NCBI GenBank assembly: GCA_039916225.1
Contig: JBDSLU010000178.1
Coordinates: forward strand, 1-5,912
Source: JBDSLU01 sp039916225
GTDB lineage: Bacteria; Acidobacteriota; Vicinamibacteria; Vicinamibacterales; Vicinamibacteraceae
Direction of reading: 5' to 3'
Length of the DNA stretch: 5,912 bases
The stretch's first letter is position 1. Every line of letters begins with the position of its first letter. Positions 5,005 through 5,912 of the stretch are shown piece by piece. The translations under genes and the position numbers were made by a program. Below the pieces are notes generated by a model, which saw only the letters and a program-made list of their open reading frames with translations, did no database searches and was not told the DNA's origin.

Positions 5005-5565
5005 ATGCTGCTCGACCTGCTCGGAACGACCGTACTGGCCGCCCTTGGCGTCCTGCTCTGGCTGATGGCGTGGCGTGGTTGGCGGAAGCGTGTCGCGATG
5101 CGACGTTGGCCCAGGACCCCGGCGTCGATTCGCGGCCATCGCACGTGCGTGTCGGGCCGCAGCCTCACGGTCGACGTCGAGGTCAGCTACCGCCATGAGG
5201 GGCGTGACTACACGGTGTGGTCGGGGTCACCCACGGGCAGCGGCTACGGGCGAGGCGCGGTGCAGGCCGAGCGGCAGGTGGCGACGATCTTCCCAGTGGG
5301 CTCATCCCACCCCGTCTACGTGAACCCGATGCGTGCCGACGAGGCATTCCTGGTGCTGCCCGAGCTTCACATGCTGGCCGTGCTCGTTGGCTCCGGCGTC
5401 ATCCTCGTGGGACTTGCCACGGCACTGATATTGCCAGTCGTGACCGCCATCGATCAGGAACTGGCCACGCTCGGATTCATGACGCTGCTGGGCGTGGTGC
5501 TGACCGTGCTCGTGATTTTCCTCGGCGCAGCGCTCGCTAGAACCCCGCGCCCGCGCCGGCGCTGA
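5005..5565 (+). CDS. DUF3592 family membrane protein
   Basis: The product has 186 residues. A transmembrane helix at 4-22 is followed by the positive 'WRGWRKRVAMRRW', placing that side in the cytoplasm. 'RRWPRTPASI' begins the soluble DUF3592 domain (about 33-120). It includes 'VEVSYRHEGRDYTVWSG' and 'FPVGSSHPVYVNP', the last being the usual 'yp-G-x-x-hxVyydP' signature followed by 'ADEAFLVLP'. Two more helices follow at about 123-146 and 157-178, and the chain ends in a basic tail. DUF3592 proteins are widespread and of unknown function. The start was chosen because a stop lies 27 nt upstream in frame and no other start codon falls between; the ribosome site is poor. An overlapping ATG at 4994 is in another frame. 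The gene stands alone with no operon partner in view. Confidence 0.85.
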   Translation: MLLDLLGTTVLAALGVLLWLMAWRGWRKRVAMRRWPRTPASIRGHRTCVSGRSLTVDVEVSYRHEGRDYTVWSGSPTGSGYGRGAVQAERQVATIFPVGSSHPVYVNPMRADEAFLVLPELHMLAVLVGSGVILVGLATALILPVVTAIDQELATLGFMTLLGVVLTVLVIFLGAALARTPRPRRR

Positions 5566-5581
5566 GGGATTGCCGTCCGGA

Positions 5582-5610
5582 GCTGCCGGGCCGAGGCAGC
5601 GCCTACTGCC
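5582..5610 (+). terminator. Overlapping hairpins after the DUF3592 gene
   Basis: GCTGCC (5582-5587) pairs with GGCAGC (5595-5600) around a 7-nt loop. The same GGCAG can instead pair with CTGCC at 5606-5610. It lies 16 nt after the stop codon and has no adjoining T-tract, so it is a weak terminator candidate. Confidence 0.3.
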
Positions 5611-5635
5611 GCACCAGTTCGACACGCCGTTTCTT

Positions 5636-5670
5636 GGCTCGCCCGTCCTAGGTCTGGTTCCTAGCGAGCC
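5636..5670. repeat. Bulged stem-loop in the gap before the DUF433 gene
   Basis: GGCTCG (5636-5641) pairs with CGAGCC (5665-5670). Inside it, CTAGG (5648-5652) pairs with CCTAG (5660-5664) around a 7-nt loop, leaving a 6-nt bulge on the left. It could be a terminator for the upstream gene or a structured leader element. There is no T-tract. Confidence 0.3.
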
Positions 5671-5682
5671 CGGGCTGCCCGT

Positions 5683-5748
5683 TCGACCGAGGTCGAGGAT
5701 CTCGTGTGGGGCCCGCCGCCCGTGGAAGGACGCCTCCCGCACTAGAAT
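5683..5748 (+). promoter_or_regulatory. Candidate operator and -10 box for the DUF433 antitoxin gene
   Basis: TCGACC (5683-5688) and GGTCGA (5691-5696) form a 6+2+6 inverted repeat, better suited to a protein dimer than to an RNA hairpin because the loop would be 2 nt. TAGAAT (5743-5748) lies 19 nt before the start codon and resembles a -10 box. A clear -35 is absent. Confidence 0.35.
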
Positions 5749-5767
5749 GGGTCCAACAAGGACGCAC

Positions 5768-5912
5768 ATGGCCGAAGACCTCATGGTCGCCGACCCGCAG
5801 ATCCTGGACGGCAAGCCCTGCGTCCGTGGTGCTCGTCTGAGCGTCGAGTTCCTGCTGGAACTGGCGGCGAGCGGGGCAACGCCGGAACAGATCCTGGCGC
5901 AGTATCCTCAGC
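5768..5912 (+). CDS. DUF433 antitoxin, N-terminal part (cut by window edge)
   Basis: 48 codons are seen before the window ends. The ATG has AAGGA (5758-5762) 5 nt upstream. The protein reads 'VADPQILDGKPCVRGARLSV', then 'LLELAASGATPEQILAQYP'. This matches the DUF433 signature, in which 'P-x-I-x-x-G-K-P-x-x-x-G-T-R' precedes a helix-turn-helix-like region ending 'Eeil-x-x-YP'. Here the usual Thr of 'GTR' is Ala21. DUF433 proteins (VapB45 group) are antitoxins that commonly sit just before a DUF5615 PIN-like toxin. If that holds here, the toxin gene starts within about 100-150 nt beyond the right edge. An internal ATG at 5783 is possible but has no ribosome site. Typical length is about 75-80 residues, so about 60% is visible. 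Confidence 0.9.
   Translation, partial: MAEDLMVADPQILDGKPCVRGARLSVEFLLELAASGATPEQILAQYPQ

Noticed and set aside
4719..5168. Minus-strand open frame of 149 residues
   Set aside because: It overlaps the DUF3592 gene in antisense. Its C-terminal part looks less random than most shadow frames, but I recognise no domain and there is no start with a ribosome site.
1..5912. CRISPR array, tRNA, rRNA or insertion sequence
   Set aside because: I saw no regularly spaced repeats, cloverleaf, rRNA-like sequence, transposase frame or terminal inverted repeats with target duplications.

Overview
The window is a GC-rich bacterial chromosomal segment. It has G/C-ending codons, at least one well-supported GTG start, GGAGG-type ribosome sites and short intergenic gaps. 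The families present (WYL regulator, Big2 lipoprotein, Uma2, DUF6933, DUF433, DUF3592, several toxin-antitoxin pairs) are frequent in Acidobacteriota, Gemmatimonadota, Myxococcota and similar high-GC soil groups. I cannot assign a phylum from this sequence, and no rRNA or tRNA gene is present to help.

Layout: (1) 1-615, minus strand: an HTH + WYL-domain transcriptional regulator whose C-terminus runs off the left edge. (2) 616-762: a divergent control region with a TAGAAT -10-like box and nested inverted repeats. (3) 763-1590, plus: a GTG-started lipoprotein with a Big2 Ig-like domain. (4) 1848-2540, minus: a VapBC-type pair, RHH-like antitoxin then PIN toxin. (5) 2541-2657: a second divergent region with two CAACTGTAT copies 22 bp apart. 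(6) 2658-3773, plus: one long protein that joins an N-terminal DUF6933 domain to a C-terminal Uma2 (PD-(D/E)XK-like) nuclease domain. (7) 3899-4120, plus: a small acidic protein of no known function. (8) 4199-4641, minus: a ParDE pair in which the antitoxin looks complete and the ParE reading frame appears to lack about 40 central residues. Its promoter has a perfect TTGACA and overlapping palindromes. (9) 4735-5004: no convincing gene, but a region with mutually exclusive hairpins. (10) 5005-5565, plus: a three-helix DUF3592 membrane protein. (11) 5768 to the right edge, plus: the start of a DUF433 antitoxin whose toxin partner would lie beyond the window.

Taken together this looks like an accessory stretch rich in toxin-antitoxin genes: three candidate modules in about 4 kb, plus an Uma2 nuclease fusion, inserted among ordinary envelope and regulatory genes. 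No transposase, integrase, CRISPR array or direct-repeat boundary is visible. The two points most worth following up are the DUF6933-Uma2 fusion and the internally shortened ParE. I see no clear evidence of a wholly new multi-gene system.
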